NCBI GenBank assembly: GCA_026184435.1
Contig: CP046447.1
DNA: 64,000 nt
Strand: one strand, 5' to 3'
Source of the DNA: JAADFF01 sp013153035
GTDB taxonomy: Bacteria > Coprothermobacterota > Coprothermobacteria > Coprothermobacterales > JAADFF01
In this document: piece after piece, positions 1-7,511 of the stretch
Numbering within the stretch: the stretch's first letter is position 1
Layout: each line of letters starts with the position of its first letter
Notes under the pieces: model-generated
What the model saw: the letters and a program-made list of their open reading frames with translations, nothing else
The model's database searches: none
What the model was told of the DNA's origin: nothing
Position numbers and translations under genes: made by a program

Positions 1-877
1 CAGCTTTTTCTTTTATATAGTCTATAAGATCTATAAATTCCTCTACCGTATAACCACGATTCATGAGCCTTAAAACTTCATTATCACCAGCCTGGATAGG
101 AAGGTGAAAATATCTTGTCACCTTAGGTAGTTCAACAATAGTATCTACAAGGTCTTTACCAAAGTACTTGGGATGGGGTGTTGTATACCTGATAATCTCG
201 ATACCATCAACCTTAGAAACTTCTCTCAAGAGGTCACCAAAGCTAGGATCTTTGTAACCCCACTCTTTACCCCACTCATTGACATTTTGACCCAGCAGGT
301 GTATTTCCTTGGCACCGGCTTCCACTGCCATCTTAACTTCTCTTATAATATCTCCCATCCGCCTGCTCTGTATGTGTCCTCTCGTATAAGGAACAATACA
401 GTATGTACAAAAGTTTTCACACCCTTTAACAATAGTTATGTAAGCTCTATAAGGTTCAAATCTTACAGCATTTTTATACAGTTCAAACGTGATATCTCTA
501 TCACCTACATATACACCCTTTTTATTCTCCCTAATAATCTCCGGGATATATTCAAGATAATTGGGCCCAACAACTGCCAGAAGATAGGGAAACTTTTCCA
601 TAAGTGCTTGTCCCATATTTTCTGCCATACAACCCATAACAATGACTTTTGTCCCCTTCTCTCTGACATACTTCTTCAAAGCACCAATGGTACCTTGTGC
701 CCTATCTTCAGCATGTTGTCTTACAGAACATGTGTTGATAAGCACAATATCGGCATCTTTCATATCAGTAACCATACGGCCTCCCATGAGGCGAAGATTA
801 CCTGCAACCATTTCACTATCATTTTTGTTCATCTGACATCCATATGTTTGGACATAAAATGTAAAATTATCCTTCAT
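1..877 (-). CDS. miaB: tRNA-2-methylthio-N6-dimethylallyladenosine synthase MiaB (3' part cut by window)
   Basis: Radical SAM methylthiotransferase that adds a 2-methylthio group to i6A37 of tRNAs reading UNN codons. About 292 N-terminal residues are visible. They show the auxiliary-cluster cysteines in YGCQMN, NTCSVR and MGCMAE and the radical SAM CxxxCxxC in GCENFCTYCIVPYTRG. The NTCSVRQ and ENFCTYC motifs separate it from RimO, whose gene lies further right. The ATG at 877 has a strong ribosome site (GAGGAGGG) and overlaps the end of ymdB by 11 bases, so it is the last visible gene of the tig-to-miaB series. The C-terminal TRAM domain lies outside the window. Confidence 0.95.
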   Translation of the reverse strand, partial: MKDNFTFYVQTYGCQMNKNDSEMVAGNLRLMGGRMVTDMKDADIVLINTCSVRQHAEDRAQGTIGALKKYVREKGTKVIVMGCMAENMGQALMEKFPYLLAVVGPNYLEYIPEIIRENKKGVYVGDRDITFELYKNAVRFEPYRAYITIVKGCENFCTYCIVPYTRGHIQSRRMGDIIREVKMAVEAGAKEIHLLGQNVNEWGKEWGYKDPSFGDLLREVSKVDGIEIIRYTTPHPKYFGKDLVDTIVELPKVTRYFHLPIQAGDNEVLRLMNRGYTVEEFIDLIDYIKEKA

Positions 878-1637
878 ACACTACCCTCCTCATAGAGGTT
901 GTTTTGCCCTCTTTATCGATTTCTATTAAAACTCCGTAGGCACGGAGTTTTCCACATTTCTTTGGAGGCTCTATTCTTTCGGGAATACCCGTGGTAAATC
1001 TTTTCACAGCAGCCTCTTTATCCATACCAATAACAGTATCCATACAGCCACACATACCTACATCGGTAATATACCCTGTACCACCAGGTAGTATTCTTTC
1101 ATCGGCTGTAGGCACATGGGTATGAGTACCCACGATTGCCGACACTCTACCATCAACATACCACCCCATAGCCATCTTCTCCGACGTTGCTTCTCCATGA
1201 AAGTCGAATAGTATAGGAATATCACCGGCTTCCGTTCTTATATGCTCAATAAGCTTATCAGCTGTATGAAACGGATGATTGAATATGATATTAACAAACA
1301 CCTGACCGTGTACATTCATTACTGCAATACCCTTACTTGATATGTAATACCCTCTATCAAACCGTTCCGGATAATTTGCCGGTACAACAACCTGAGGATA
1401 ATGCTCCAGCACGTCTCTCCACTCTTTACGATCGTAGAAATGCCCTCCTGTTGTTATGATATCTACACCGGCATCCAACATTTCCTCAACAACCTTAGGA
1501 GTAAGTCCGTAACCATGGGCGGCATTTTCACCATTGGCAACTATCACATCAACCTCTGAATGAAAATAAGCTATAGCCTCTTTCAAAATCTTTCTACCAG
1601 GTGATCCGACAACGTCGCCAAAAAACAAAATCTTCAT
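867..1637 (-). CDS. ymdB: YmdB/TIGR00282-type metallophosphoesterase
   Basis: Dimetal phosphoesterase of the YmdB family, known in Bacillus to hydrolyse 2',3'-cyclic nucleotides and to influence biofilm and RNA turnover. Its 256 residues match the family length. Visible motifs are GDVVGSPGR (Asp8), NGENAAHG (Glu37, Asn38), DFHGEATSEK (His147) and GTHTHVPTAD (His172, His174). The motif normally written GNH reads TTGGHFYD here, so the Asn that bridges the metals in the family is Gly65. The gene overlaps rny by four bases (ATGA), the usual rny-ymdB pairing, which supports translational coupling and a shared role in RNA decay. The function call is firm; activity of this variant is open. Confidence 0.9.
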   Translation of the reverse strand: MKILFFGDVVGSPGRKILKEAIAYFHSEVDVIVANGENAAHGYGLTPKVVEEMLDAGVDIITTGGHFYDRKEWRDVLEHYPQVVVPANYPERFDRGYYISSKGIAVMNVHGQVFVNIIFNHPFHTADKLIEHIRTEAGDIPILFDFHGEATSEKMAMGWYVDGRVSAIVGTHTHVPTADERILPGGTGYITDVGMCGCMDTVIGMDKEAAVKRFTTGIPERIEPPKKCGKLRAYGVLIEIDKEGKTTSMRRVVYEG

Positions 1638-3277
1638 TTAGCGTATTCCACCGCCCTTGTTTCTCGTATAACTGTCACCTTTATCTGTCCTGGATATGTC
1701 AGCTCATCCTCAACACGCTGGGCAACATCGCGTGCAATCTTATATGCCTCGGCATCGGTAACAACCTCCGGATCAACAATAATTCTCAACTCTCTACCAG
1801 CTTGGATGGCGAAGCTATCTTTCACACCATTGACAGTTTTTGCGATTTCCTCCAGTGCCCTTAGCCTCTTTATAAAGAATTCATAGTTTTCATAGCGGGC
1901 CCCTGGTCTCGCGGCAGACACAGCATCAGCAAGTTGCGTAATAACGGCATATGGTGTCAGCTGTGGCTCCTCACCGTGGTGAGAGGCTATTGCATTGACA
2001 ACAATATCAGACTCTTTGTATTTACGGGCATATTCTGCACCCACAAGGGCGTGAGAACCTTCTTGCTCTACAATACCCTTACCAATATCATGGAGGAATG
2101 CTGCCCTCTTGGCAAGGTCAACATCAAGCCCCAACTCCGCGGCAATATAACCGGCTATCTGTGCTACCTCAATGCTGTGATAGAGAATATTTTGGCCATA
2201 GGAATATCTGAAATAAAGTCTTCCAACAATCTTTTTTAGCTCCGGATGAATATTTCTGATACCCACTTTGGTAAGAGCCTCTTCAGCACGCTTTTTCATC
2301 TCCTGCTCTACCTCTTCTTTGCTCTTTTCATAGAACTCTTCTATCTTAGCTGGATGTATACGACCATCTTTAACAAGCTTCTCCAAAGTTCTACGGGCAA
2401 TCTCCCTTCTAACCGGGTCAAAAGAAGAGATAACAACAACATCTGGAGTATCATCAATAAGCAAATCTACACCTGTAAGACTCTCAAAGGCCCTAATATT
2501 TCTACCCTCTCTACCTATAATACGACCCTTCATCTCTTCATTAGGTATAGCAACAGTAGATATTGTTGCCTCTGGTACAGTATCGGTAACAATACGGCCC
2601 ATCACGGTAAGTAGTATCTTTCTAGCTATATCCTCGGCCCTATCTTTGTAATCCTCTTCAAATTCCTGAATTTTCTTACCAATCTCATAAGAAAGTTCTT
2701 CTTCCAGATTCTTAAACAAGATATCTCTTGCCTCTTCAGGTGTCATACCGGCAAGTTCCTGAAGCTTTCTATCCACTTCGGCGAATGCTTCATCGAGCAT
2801 ACGTTCTCTCTCTTCTAGGGCCTTTTCCCTCTCTTCTAGCTCTGCCTTTATCTTTTCTATTTCTGCTAAACGCTTCTCTATATCTGCAAGGCGTTTTTCA
2901 TAGTCTCTTTCTAAAGCCTCTGCACGCTTCTGAAGCTCCCTCTCTTGCTTCTCTAGATACCTTTTTTCCTGCTGTAGTGAGCGTTCTTCTGCCTCCAATC
3001 TTGCCTTAAGTCTCTCTATCTCCAATTTCTTCTCATTAATGTCCTCTAGAATCTTCTCCCTAATACGCATAGCCTCTTCGCGAGCCTTAGACTTTATCTG
3101 TTCGGCTTTTGACTTAGCCTCTTCAACAATTGAAGTAGCCTCTGTGCGGGCTGCACCAAGCACCTCTTCCACCTTTCTCTTTAGTGTTTGATTAACCACA
3201 TAGTATCCAAAGGCAACACCGGCTGTGCCACCTACTACAAACGAAGAAGCCATTACTATCCAAGCATTACCAGCCAC
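1634..3277 (-). CDS. rny: Ribonuclease Y
   Basis: Membrane-anchored endoribonuclease that starts mRNA decay in Firmicutes-like bacteria. Of its 547 residues, an N-terminal hydrophobic anchor (about 5-28) is followed by a long charged coiled coil (about 30-190), a KH RNA-binding domain with the GxxG-type loop GRIIGREGRN (about 251-260) and an HD nuclease domain with HDIGKG (about 396-401). Translation appears to start at GTG 3277, seven bases after GGAGGG. The gene lies 3 bases after recX and overlaps ymdB by four bases. The order recA-recX-rny-ymdB-miaB is seen in several Firmicutes. Confidence 0.95.
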   Translation of the reverse strand: MAGNAWIVMASSFVVGGTAGVAFGYYVVNQTLKRKVEEVLGAARTEATSIVEEAKSKAEQIKSKAREEAMRIREKILEDINEKKLEIERLKARLEAEERSLQQEKRYLEKQERELQKRAEALERDYEKRLADIEKRLAEIEKIKAELEEREKALEERERMLDEAFAEVDRKLQELAGMTPEEARDILFKNLEEELSYEIGKKIQEFEEDYKDRAEDIARKILLTVMGRIVTDTVPEATISTVAIPNEEMKGRIIGREGRNIRAFESLTGVDLLIDDTPDVVVISSFDPVRREIARRTLEKLVKDGRIHPAKIEEFYEKSKEEVEQEMKKRAEEALTKVGIRNIHPELKKIVGRLYFRYSYGQNILYHSIEVAQIAGYIAAELGLDVDLAKRAAFLHDIGKGIVEQEGSHALVGAEYARKYKESDIVVNAIASHHGEEPQLTPYAVITQLADAVSAARPGARYENYEFFIKRLRALEEIAKTVNGVKDSFAIQAGRELRIIVDPEVVTDAEAYKIARDVAQRVEDELTYPGQIKVTVIRETRAVEYAK

Positions 3278-3280
3278 AAC

Positions 3281-3748
3281 TTATCCCTCCTTTAGCATTT
3301 CCATAGCCATGTCCCAAAAGGATTCATTAAAGCCATTTCTGTATAAAAACCCTTTTATTTTATAAAAGTCACTGTCATACTTTCTCTTTGCTTTTTCTAC
3401 ACAGACTCGCAACGAATCCTTCCAATTGGCAGTATCTATATACGAGTTTACCATGTATTCAGGTACTCCAGACATTAGTGCCCTCTGGCGAAACCATATA
3501 GGACCTTTCCCTTTTCTACATGCACCCATATATAGTGCCTCTAAGTATTCTTCATTAAGTAACTCCTCAGGAGCCACTTCTTTTAATTTTACCATTACTT
3601 CTTCCACAACATCGGGATTACATCCTTTTCTAAGAAGCTTTTTACGGAGAGCAGATATAGGATAAGGCCTTCTTTGCAGAAGGCCTTTCACATATCGTAG
3701 CATATACTCTTTATCGTTAGGATCACATTGCTTTTTTTTACGACGCAT
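3281..3748 (-). CDS. recX: Regulatory protein RecX
   Basis: RecX binds RecA filaments and modulates their activity. The start chosen is ATG 3748, preceded by AAGGTGAG at seven bases and overlapping the end of recA by 11 bases. The open frame continues upstream inside recA, but that part is not RecX-like. The 155-residue product begins with a Lys/Arg-rich tract, then shows the family pattern of three-helix repeats, including LLQRRPYPISALRKKLLRKG near residues 22-41. The GPIWFRQRALMSG segment corresponds to the family's second repeat. Coupling to recA fits dosage control of the RecA partner. Confidence 0.88.
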   Translation of the reverse strand: MRRKKKQCDPNDKEYMLRYVKGLLQRRPYPISALRKKLLRKGCNPDVVEEVMVKLKEVAPEELLNEEYLEALYMGACRKGKGPIWFRQRALMSGVPEYMVNSYIDTANWKDSLRVCVEKAKRKYDSDFYKIKGFLYRNGFNESFWDMAMEMLKEG

Positions 3749-4766
3749 CTGAGGGCTCACCTTGCCCCTTTTGTTCTCCTGAAGCAGTTGCAAGCACAGC
3801 TTCACGAATCTTCTCTCTAAGATCTTCTTCCGCCATAAGCACTTTTCTAAGACTCTCTTTACCCTGTGCCAATCTTTCACCACGGAAACTATAATAACTT
3901 CCATTCCTTTCGATAACACCAGTCCATATAGCAGCTTCCATAAGGGCATGTATAGTATCTATACCCTTACCATAGATGATACGCACAATAGCCTCTTTGT
4001 AAGGAGGATACAGTTTATTCTTTGTAATCTTTACACGCATATCATGACCTATAATGTCAGTACCCTGTTTAATGCTTTCCTTTCTCCGTACCTCCATGCG
4101 TACCGAGGAGTAGAACTTAAGAGCACGGCCACCTGGAGTTACTTCTGGGTTTCCGTACATAACACCGACTTTTTCACGAATCTGGTTAAGAAATACAAGT
4201 GCTGTTTCGCGCTCCTTGATAGTACGGGCAAGCCTTCTAAGAGACTGAGACATCAGTCTAGCCAATACGGCCACATTACTATCACCAATATCACCTTGTA
4301 ACTCCTGCCTGGGCACAAGTGCGGCAACAGAGTCTACAACAATAAGGCCCTCTCCAACAACATTGGCAAAATCTTCAATAAGGCCAAGTGCCGTCTCCGC
4401 ATCATCAGGCTGGGAAAGAATAAAATTACCACTTTCAGTGTCAAGACCTATAGTCATAGCATATTGAGGGTCAAGGGCATTTTCTGCATCGATATATAGT
4501 ACGGGAAGCCCTTTTTTCATAGCTTCAGCACCAATATGAAGCGCCAATGTAGTCTTACCACTGCCCTCATTACCGTATATCTCTATAACCCTTCCCTGAG
4601 GAATACCACCTATACCAAGGGCTAAATCAAGATTTAGCGCTCCAGTAGAAATAACCTTAGTCTTTTCAAGCGCTCCTTCGTTAAGCCTCATAACAACATC
4701 TTTACCCCTTCTCTTACGGGCATATTCTATAAATTTGCTAACCTTCTTATCTGTAAGGTCTCCCAT
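3738..4766 (-). CDS. recA: Recombinase RecA
   Basis: ATP-dependent strand-exchange protein that also triggers LexA self-cleavage; lexA lies about 10 kb away. The 342 residues cover the whole RecA core. The Walker A loop is GNEGSGKTT (65-73), where nearly all bacteria have GPESSGKTT. The catalytic Glu is in YIDAENALDP (Glu95; the usual His after it is Asn). Walker B is LIVVDSVAAL (141-150). The L2-side motif reads TPGGRALKFYSSVR instead of the usual TTGGNALKFY. The ATG at 4766 has a GGAGGTGTGAG ribosome site and its own upstream promoter. The protein is complete and probably active, but divergent at several normally invariant positions. Confidence 0.97.
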   Translation of the reverse strand: MGDLTDKKVSKFIEYARKRRGKDVVMRLNEGALEKTKVISTGALNLDLALGIGGIPQGRVIEIYGNEGSGKTTLALHIGAEAMKKGLPVLYIDAENALDPQYAMTIGLDTESGNFILSQPDDAETALGLIEDFANVVGEGLIVVDSVAALVPRQELQGDIGDSNVAVLARLMSQSLRRLARTIKERETALVFLNQIREKVGVMYGNPEVTPGGRALKFYSSVRMEVRRKESIKQGTDIIGHDMRVKITKNKLYPPYKEAIVRIIYGKGIDTIHALMEAAIWTGVIERNGSYYSFRGERLAQGKESLRKVLMAEEDLREKIREAVLATASGEQKGQGEPSDAS

Positions 4767-4785
4767 AACTCACACCTCCAAAGTA

Positions 4786-4811
4786 TTTTGTGTACAAAAG
4801 TATTATATCAT
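4786..4811 (-). promoter_or_regulatory. recA extended -10 promoter with 6-2-6 inverted repeat
   Basis: In the 41-base gap upstream of recA, the minus strand reads TGATATAAT (-10 hexamer at 4802-4807), an extended -10 element. No good -35 box is seen 17 bases upstream. A start near 4795 would give a leader of about 29 bases. The inverted repeat TTTTGT-GT-ACAAAA (4786-4799) covers the predicted start and is a candidate operator, possibly for LexA or another SOS-type repressor. The promoter core is seen directly; the regulator is inference. Confidence 0.5.
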
Positions 4812-5335
4812 TTCAATGCGTATGTTTTTATAGGGGTATAAACAGAACCATTAGGAGATAGGGTACTTTTAAACAATACAAACCTATCAACATCCCATGT
4901 GGCCTTACGTACTTTAGTGGTATTCAACGTATCCCTAAAGTTGCGTGGCACTCCAGATTTAATACGAGCCAGTGTAATATGAGGATGAAATCTACTTGTA
5001 TCACCACCAAGCAATTTGTTAACCTGGTCAGCCAAATTTCTTAATGTATCGTTCTCTTCCACCCCCAGCCATAGTACACGATGTGGCTTACCAAATGAAC
5101 CTAAAACATTAAGTGTAATGGAAAACTTGGAAGCATCTATAGTGCTAAGTTTTTCATCGATAATATCAACCTCATTTTCAGGCACTTCTCCTATAAACAT
5201 CAAGGTAATATGGTAATTTTCTTCTCTAACCCACGATGCTCTCATGCGTCCTAACTTTGCCTTCAGTGCCATAGACACATCATAAATATACCTTTTAACA
5301 GCATCATCTACTTCAATACCAACAAAAAGTCTCAT
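4808..5335 (-). CDS. thpR: RNA 2',3'-cyclic phosphodiesterase ThpR (2H family)
   Basis: 2H-family phosphoesterase, historically called 2'-5' RNA ligase, that opens 2',3'-cyclic phosphates on RNA or nucleotides. The 175 residues carry the two diagnostic HxTx motifs, YHITL (His42) and FHPHITL (His119), at the normal spacing, and the N-terminal MRLFVGIEV typical of the family. The ATG overlaps the pncC stop by four bases (ATGA), so the two are probably coupled. Its place in an operon with YmdB, another cyclic-phosphate enzyme, and RNase Y suggests a role in RNA end metabolism, but this is inference. Confidence 0.9.
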   Translation of the reverse strand: MRLFVGIEVDDAVKRYIYDVSMALKAKLGRMRASWVREENYHITLMFIGEVPENEVDIIDEKLSTIDASKFSITLNVLGSFGKPHRVLWLGVEENDTLRNLADQVNKLLGGDTSRFHPHITLARIKSGVPRNFRDTLNTTKVRKATWDVDRFVLFKSTLSPNGSVYTPIKTYALK

Positions 5336-5841
5336 CGGGCTATCACCTCGCTCAAGACAAGCATAGATTTTAAGGCAACAAGTTTCTTCATATCAATACG
5401 GGACATCCGAACAACTGTCATGTGTTTAACAACCACATCATCGTTATAGGCAATACCAATATATGTAGTACCAACAGAGTGTCCTTTTTCATCGGGTCTC
5501 GGACCTAAAACACACACAACAGACAAACCAATATCAGAAGAAGACAAGTGTCTAATGCGCCGAGCCAGTTCATAAGCTGTTTCATATGAAACTGTTCCAT
5601 AAGTTTCGACAACTTCTTCTGGTACACCTACAACATGGGTTTTATAAAAGGGCCAGTATACAATTACACCGCCTACAAGAAATTGCGAAGCACCAGGTAT
5701 CTTTGTTAGAGTAGAGGTTATTTCTCCACCAGTACACGATTCAGCAAGACTGAGTGTCAGAGAATTTGATGTTAACAGTCCTTTCAGAGACAAAGCCTCT
5801 CTATACAATCTCCTATCTAATCCTTGCCACATAAACATCAT
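5332..5841 (-). CDS. pncC: CinA C-terminal family / NMN amidohydrolase-like protein
   Basis: Stand-alone CinA C-terminal domain (PncC family), which deamidates nicotinamide mononucleotide to NaMN in pyridine nucleotide recycling. Its 169 residues contain the SLAESCTGG nucleophile motif (Ser35) and the GGVIVYWPFYK segment with Tyr62 and Lys67, matching the Ser/Lys hydrolase site. The strongly conserved TGIAGP loop is replaced by VCVLGPRPDEKG (109-120), so substrate binding may differ. Three in-frame ATGs (5841, 5838, 5832) lie inside the end of rimO without a strong ribosome site, so the exact start is uncertain. The operon also contains recA; in Firmicutes the cinA-recA pairing is common. Confidence 0.78.
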   Translation of the reverse strand: MMFMWQGLDRRLYREALSLKGLLTSNSLTLSLAESCTGGEITSTLTKIPGASQFLVGGVIVYWPFYKTHVVGVPEEVVETYGTVSYETAYELARRIRHLSSSDIGLSVVCVLGPRPDEKGHSVGTTYIGIAYNDDVVVKHMTVVRMSRIDMKKLVALKSMLVLSEVIAR

Positions 5842-7111
5842 CTCGATAATCTTCTATGTACACATCTACAACTTGGCCTATATCCCCAACATCGCCATTG
5901 GTTATTTCAATAATCTTATCAATCTCAGGAGCACAAAACATAGGATAGCCTATATCCAATACCTCACCTGAATCGCGGGATATCACTTCAGTAACTATAG
6001 CCTGGGAGTTCTTTCCTACCCAGCGCATAGCTCTTTTATCAACATACTTTGAAACGACATCTACCAGCTCATCGTGTCGCCTTTGCTTAATATCATCTGA
6101 TATCTGGGGCATATCATACGCAGTAGTTCCCTCTTCGGGTACAAACTGAAACACACCTATCCAATCAAAGGGTAAAGTGGTAATTCTCTCTTTCATAAAG
6201 TAAAAATGTTCTTCTGTCTCCCCTGGAAAACCCACCATCAGTGTTGTTCGGATAGCAGGATCTTTCCAATATTGATAAACAGAGTCTAATATACTCTCAA
6301 TCTCGTGATAGCCATATCCCCTATTCATAAGTTTTAGGACATCGGTATGTAGATGTTGAACAGGAACATCAAAGTAAGGTACAAGTCTATCAAACACAGA
6401 TATTTGTTTCATTAAATCATTACGAAAGTATTTCGGATTAAGGTATAGCAACCTAAACAGTACTTCCTTCGTGTTATCATGCAGCGCCTTCAGTAGCTCG
6501 GGCAGTTTTTTCTTACCAGTCTCTATGCCATATGCAGCAACATCTTGCGCTACAAGAACAACTTCTTTATAGCCTGCATTCTCCAATTTCTTAACCTTAT
6601 TGACAATAACATCAATATCTATACTCCGCTGGGGTCCTTTAAATGATGGAATAGTGCAGTAGGAACAAGAAGACGAGCATCCTTTAGCAATATATACATA
6701 AGCATATGGAAATGTCAAAGTGAATGGTATACGGGGATACTCATCAGCATCCAATTCTTCACCACGAGGAAACTGCAAAAAAATGTCATTCCATTCCTCT
6801 AGATTGTCAGGATCAAGGATAATATCCACTTCTGGAATCTCTTTATGTATTGCCTCTTTTCCATAGCGTTGAACAACACACCCAGTGAATACAACCTTCA
6901 GATGAGGATACTGCTCTTTCAGTGAAACTGTTGTTTCAACAGACTCCACAGTGGCAGGAGCAATAAATGTGCATGTATTGACAATAGCAACATCGGCTAT
7001 AGCAGGATCGGACACTATCTCATGCCCCATATTACGAAGCATGTCTAGTCTTTCTTCAAGAACACTCTGATTCTTTGGACAACCTAAACTAACGGGGTAA
7101 ATTTTCACCAT
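5813..7111 (-). CDS. rimO: Ribosomal protein S12 methylthiotransferase RimO
   Basis: Radical SAM enzyme that methylthiolates the conserved Asp of ribosomal protein S12. The 432 residues begin with VSLGCPKNQ (Cys11) and carry NTCTFI (Cys47) and TGCVVQRYG (Cys78) for the auxiliary cluster. CSSSCSYCTIPSFKG (Cys145, 149, 152) forms the radical SAM cluster, and a C-terminal TRAM-like domain covers roughly the last 65 residues. SLGCPKN and IPSFKG are RimO-specific and distinguish it from MiaB. ATG 7111 follows GGGGGG. The gene overlaps both neighbours (23 bases with the upstream membrane protein, 29 with pncC). Confidence 0.95.
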   Translation of the reverse strand: MVKIYPVSLGCPKNQSVLEERLDMLRNMGHEIVSDPAIADVAIVNTCTFIAPATVESVETTVSLKEQYPHLKVVFTGCVVQRYGKEAIHKEIPEVDIILDPDNLEEWNDIFLQFPRGEELDADEYPRIPFTLTFPYAYVYIAKGCSSSCSYCTIPSFKGPQRSIDIDVIVNKVKKLENAGYKEVVLVAQDVAAYGIETGKKKLPELLKALHDNTKEVLFRLLYLNPKYFRNDLMKQISVFDRLVPYFDVPVQHLHTDVLKLMNRGYGYHEIESILDSVYQYWKDPAIRTTLMVGFPGETEEHFYFMKERITTLPFDWIGVFQFVPEEGTTAYDMPQISDDIKQRRHDELVDVVSKYVDKRAMRWVGKNSQAIVTEVISRDSGEVLDIGYPMFCAPEIDKIIEITNGDVGDIGQVVDVYIEDYRDDVYVARIR

Positions 7112-7511
7112 GTTCCCCCCTTTGGTATATAAACTTCAATAGTACTCGCTCCTCATCAGGAACGATAAAGACCTTTTCTCCATCGTAGATGGTGTACTGA
7201 ACATTTTTATGTACAGCAACAACCACACACTTTGGTTGAATAGTAGCATGAACTTTATCTATGAGATGGGGAATATCTTCCTCTTTGTTATAGATAGCAA
7301 GATATAACCAACCTTCCTTAAAAGAAATACTTCTTAATACACCCAGTAAATCTGTTTCATCCTTAGGCACAATAGCAGCACAGACAGGTCCCCTAAAATC
7401 AGCAACAGAAACAATATAGGGTTTTAATAAAAAAAGGAGTAGCAACATTAGTGCTACTCCTATTATCGAAAACAATAATCGTTTTTTACTTACTGGATTT
7501 CTTTCCTCCAC
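7089..7511 (-). CDS. Small membrane-anchored protein of unknown function
   Basis: I do not recognise this gene. It encodes about 140 residues: a short basic N-terminus, one hydrophobic segment (RLLFSIIGVALMLLLLFLL, about residues 11-29) and a soluble domain of about 110 residues, predicted outside by the positive-inside rule. The soluble part alternates beta-like stretches (GWLYLAIY, KCVVVAVH, QYTIYDGEKVFIVP). The only starts available are GTG 7511 (seven bases after AGAGGTG, preferred) and TTG 7517, both inside the end of lon. It overlaps rimO by 23 bases, so it is certainly part of the operon. A quality-control or envelope role next to lon is guesswork. Confidence 0.6.
   Translation of the reverse strand: MEERNPVSKKRLLFSIIGVALMLLLLFLLKPYIVSVADFRGPVCAAIVPKDETDLLGVLRSISFKEGWLYLAIYNKEEDIPHLIDKVHATIQPKCVVVAVHKNVQYTIYDGEKVFIVPDEERVLLKFIYQRGEHGENLPR

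Noticed and set aside
173..895. 240-codon open frame on the plus strand
   Set aside because: It lies antisense to miaB, whose cysteine motifs and ribosome site are clear; the plus-strand translation has no family features.
2728..3009. 93-codon plus-strand frame within rny
   Set aside because: It is the complement of the charged coiled coil of RNase Y; such repeats keep the antisense strand open.
3749..3949. Upstream extension of the recX frame
   Set aside because: The extra 67 codons lie inside recA, lack a ribosome site and do not resemble RecX; ATG 3748 has a good site.
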